A stretch of DNA of 64,000 nucleotides from Halovenus sp037080055 (GTDB lineage: Archaea; Halobacteriota; Halobacteria; Halobacteriales; Haloarculaceae). The DNA lies in NCBI RefSeq assembly GCF_037080055.1, contig NZ_JBAOJI010000001.1, positions 1,077,644 through 1,141,643 of the forward strand. Direction: 5' to 3'. Both the position numbers and the translations under genes were made by a program. Below the pieces are notes generated by a model that saw only the letters and a list, made by a program, of their open reading frames with translations, did no database searches and was not told the DNA's origin. This document shows positions 62,001 through 64,000 of this stretch, in pieces (within the stretch, counting starts at the first letter, position 1; every line of letters starts with the position of its first letter).

Positions 62001-63224
62001 ATGGTGAAGAGAGACTCTGTTGCTCAGAGGTTCAGCAATCAAGACGAAGAATCATACAGAAGAAAGCCAATGAATGTTGAGAAGGATACAGCGGAAGCGA
62101 CGGCAGAGGAACAAACGAATCAGTTGCCTTCGAAGGGAGAGAAAAAGACGCCAAGTCAGATCATCAGAACAATTTCCTCAGAGACTTTCGACCAATGGTA
62201 CAAAAAGAGAGAGTTCAGACAGAATATCAGAGGAGGAACACCTTATTTCAACGGTCCAAGCCAAGTCAAATCACCAGAACGTCACAGTCCGAGCAGTCTT
62301 CTTCAGTGTCACCGTAAAACGGCTTACAACCAATTGAACGCACCAGCAGAAGCTGGCGATCCAACAGGGATTTTCTGGATCGGGTCACAGTTTGAGGAGA
62401 AAATCGCACTCCCCTACTTACAGAGAGTCGTAGCTACAACCGACAAATATGTCACAAACTCACTATGGGTGGATTTCACAGAGAGTACTGATGTAGGTGA
62501 GATTAGAATTAAAGGTGAGACTGATCCGGTCATCGTCAACGCTGATTCTGAACCACTACTGCTCACTGAAATCAAAACAAAGGATTCAGTCAAGAACATC
62601 GAATCGCCCAACAAGCACCATCGTGCGCAAGCACATGCGTACATGAAAGGGTTGTCAGAAAAGCACTCCCGAAAAGTCACAGACGCAATTATCCTCTACG
62701 GGGGAAGAACAAATCTGGATGTACAGACATTCCATGTCGAGTTTGATCCCTGGTTCTGGAGTAAGACTGTCGTCAACTGGGCTGAAAAACACACTGAGTA
62801 TAGGGTACATCAAGAACTGCCTCCAGCGGAACCAGAGTACAATTGGGAATGCAAGTTCTGCTCATATCGTGAACGGTGTGGGAAGGGGGACACAGACTAT
62901 GAAGATATTGGGCCGACTGGATTCCTTCCTGGTGTTTCAAAATATCCAAAGGAGAAAGTAGTCGAATATCTCAGAGCCCGCGACGGAGCAAAGCTCACGC
63001 CAATACTCGCAGCTCAGTATCCAGAACTCACTGAGGAATATCAAGTACATGACTGGGAGTGTCAAGAGTGCAGCGCCGCGTATCCCTGGGATGCAATCGA
63101 TTGGGATAGCAGTGCAGTAGACCTCCCTCGATGTCCAGAATGTTCTGACAGTGAGCCGGTGGCATTACTCGGTGGACCACGACCAGCTGACCAATTTGGG
63201 GGTGGAAAACATGGCGACGAGTAG
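62001..63224 (+). CDS. Cas4-like PD-(D/E)XK nuclease with C-terminal zinc ribbon
   Basis: The product has 407 residues. A charged, likely disordered start of 50 residues comes first. The nuclease core has SLLQCHRKTAY (Cys 103), GETDPVIVN (Asp 175), LLTEIKTKD (Glu 190, Lys 192), RAQAHAYMKG (Gln 210, Tyr 214) and CKFCSYRERCG (Cys 284, 287, 293), so four Cys can hold an Fe-S cluster as in Cas4/AddB. An extra domain, DWECQECSAAYPWD and LPRCPECSD (Cys 354, 357, 378, 381), is a zinc ribbon not found in CRISPR Cas4. It overlaps the next gene by 14 bases. It is distinct from the cas4 at 50334. Confidence 0.85.
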   Translation: MVKRDSVAQRFSNQDEESYRRKPMNVEKDTAEATAEEQTNQLPSKGEKKTPSQIIRTISSETFDQWYKKREFRQNIRGGTPYFNGPSQVKSPERHSPSSLLQCHRKTAYNQLNAPAEAGDPTGIFWIGSQFEEKIALPYLQRVVATTDKYVTNSLWVDFTESTDVGEIRIKGETDPVIVNADSEPLLLTEIKTKDSVKNIESPNKHHRAQAHAYMKGLSEKHSRKVTDAIILYGGRTNLDVQTFHVEFDPWFWSKTVVNWAEKHTEYRVHQELPPAEPEYNWECKFCSYRERCGKGDTDYEDIGPTGFLPGVSKYPKEKVVEYLRARDGAKLTPILAAQYPELTEEYQVHDWECQECSAAYPWDAIDWDSSAVDLPRCPECSDSEPVALLGGPRPADQFGGGKHGDE

Positions 63225-63774
63225 CTGGATTCAGTTGGATGATCGCCGGGCAAGTTGGCTCTTTCTCTTGATCGGAGGAGAGCAAGAGTCAAATGAGAGT
63301 TCCATCTCAACACCATCTGGCGAACAACAATACTGGGAAATCGGTATCGCAAATGCTAATGAATTCGTTAATTCAAAAGCCGCGCGGCTTGACTGTGCAG
63401 GGATTACATCAGAGACTGATCTCGTCGACGCACTCATGGAGGTGCTCAATCGCTATCGATATGAAAAAACCCTCATCATCACACCAAGAAATGAGACGGT
63501 CCAGTACTTGCGCCGATGTTTGTTGAGGTCAGATATAGATAAGCCGTCACTGCGTGGCTTCAGACAAACAAGTGTTGAAGCCAACTTAGAGGAGTATTTT
63601 GGCCAGAGCTTGAACGATTATGGCGTTGATCCCGCAATTGGAACACTACCACGTCAGACTGAAGCTGGGCAGCCACAAGTCGTGAGTGCAGGAGCTTCAC
63701 GGGAATTGTGGGAACATTGGCAACGAATCTTCCGTCTGCTTCCGGCTACCAAACTCACTGGTGAGGCCCTATGA
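63211..63774 (+). CDS. Uncharacterised protein of the Cas4-like nuclease operon
   Basis: The product has 187 residues and is soluble. SSWIQLDDRRASWLFLLIGG, QYWEIGIANANEFVNSKAAR, YRYEKTLIITPRNETVQYLR and LRGFRQTSVEANLEEYFGQS alternate strands and helices as in an RNase H- or DnaQ-like alpha/beta fold, but I cannot identify acidic catalytic residues with certainty. The ATG at 63211 overlaps the nuclease gene by 14 bases, and the stop overlaps the next ATG by four, so translation is coupled. No family is recognised. Confidence 0.7.
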   Translation: MATSSWIQLDDRRASWLFLLIGGEQESNESSISTPSGEQQYWEIGIANANEFVNSKAARLDCAGITSETDLVDALMEVLNRYRYEKTLIITPRNETVQYLRRCLLRSDIDKPSLRGFRQTSVEANLEEYFGQSLNDYGVDPAIGTLPRQTEAGQPQVVSAGASRELWEHWQRIFRLLPATKLTGEAL

Positions 63775-63947
63775 CGAGTCTTCAATCCTCCGCAAGAATA
63801 GAGACACTCAGTCTGGTATCAGACGAGCGGTCTGGAGATGTCCAATTGAGTCAATTCATCCGATCGCAAGCGGGCGATCTGACATCAAGAAAGAGTGGAC
63901 ACCAGGATTCTGCAGAACCCAGATTCGGTACTTCCCAACCGGCGTAA
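63771..63947 (+). CDS. Short protein at the end of the operon, perhaps truncated
   Basis: ATG overlaps the previous stop (ATGA). The 58-residue product begins MTSLQSSARIETLSLVSDER and continues SGDVQLSQFIRSQAGDLTSR before TAA at 63945. It is polar and Ser-rich. The coupling suggests a real third gene of the operon, but the frame may be broken early, since the sequence beyond keeps a similar look. The window ends 53 bases later. Confidence 0.45.
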   Translation: MTSLQSSARIETLSLVSDERSGDVQLSQFIRSQAGDLTSRKSGHQDSAEPRFGTSQPA

Positions 63948-64000
63948 GCAGCGGAGCTGAAGCGTCGCTCTGATTGAGGAAGATGTCCGGTTCAGAAGTG

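Overview
The window is from a haloarchaeon (class Halobacteria). The proteins are strongly acidic, third codon positions are GC-rich, many genes have a TATA box about 27-30 bases upstream of the ATG (leaderless type), and there are marker genes such as ftsZ2 with its cdrS and cdrL regulators, rpoF, ncsA, a twin-arginine lipoprotein, archaeal pilin-like proteins and Csa3.

Bases 1-17,660 are an ordinary, gene-dense core: a glutamine amidotransferase fragment, hydrolases, thioesterases, a Rieske protein, RNA polymerase subunit F, an F420-dependent oxidoreductase, a lipoate ligase family protein, endonuclease IV, an S9 peptidase, an HTH regulator, a methyltransferase, NcsA, and the division cluster cdrL-cdrS-ftsZ2. 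A tRNA-Tyr follows, with two further copies of its 3' end just downstream, which looks like remains of integration at a tRNA att site. Bases 18,600-26,120 hold a MinD-like ATPase operon and a secretion or pilus-type operon: five small N-terminal-TM proteins, a TadC/PilC-like membrane protein and an ATPase. The ATPase has lost its N-terminal half, including Walker A, at about 26,113.

Bases 26,113-38,500 are an AT-richer accessory island. It encodes about 15 mostly small membrane proteins, two near-identical short tyrosine recombinases, and two inverted 410-bp copies of a two-gene membrane module. It also holds a winged-helix/four-TM protein with a TM-only paralog, decayed transposase pieces, and many copies of palindromic or terminal-repeat-like sequences. 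Bases 38,560-43,320 hold an amidohydrolase, a Bat-type HTH regulator, a broken creatininase-family gene and a pilin.

Bases 43,414-60,718 are a complete type I-D CRISPR-Cas locus. One minus-strand operon (cas6-cas10d-small subunit-csc2-csc1-cas3'-cas4-cas1-cas2) runs into a minus-strand array of about 70 complete repeats, which contains two runs of N. A divergent csa3 regulator runs into a second, plus-strand array of 16 repeats. The two 37-bp repeats are sisters, and both leaders end in the same short motif. The small subunit appears as its own gene rather than as the end of cas10d. Bases 61,000-64,000 hold two DNA-binding proteins and a tightly overlapped operon led by a Cas4-like nuclease with an added C-terminal zinc ribbon, followed by genes I cannot assign. 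This is the best candidate here for an undescribed defence module.
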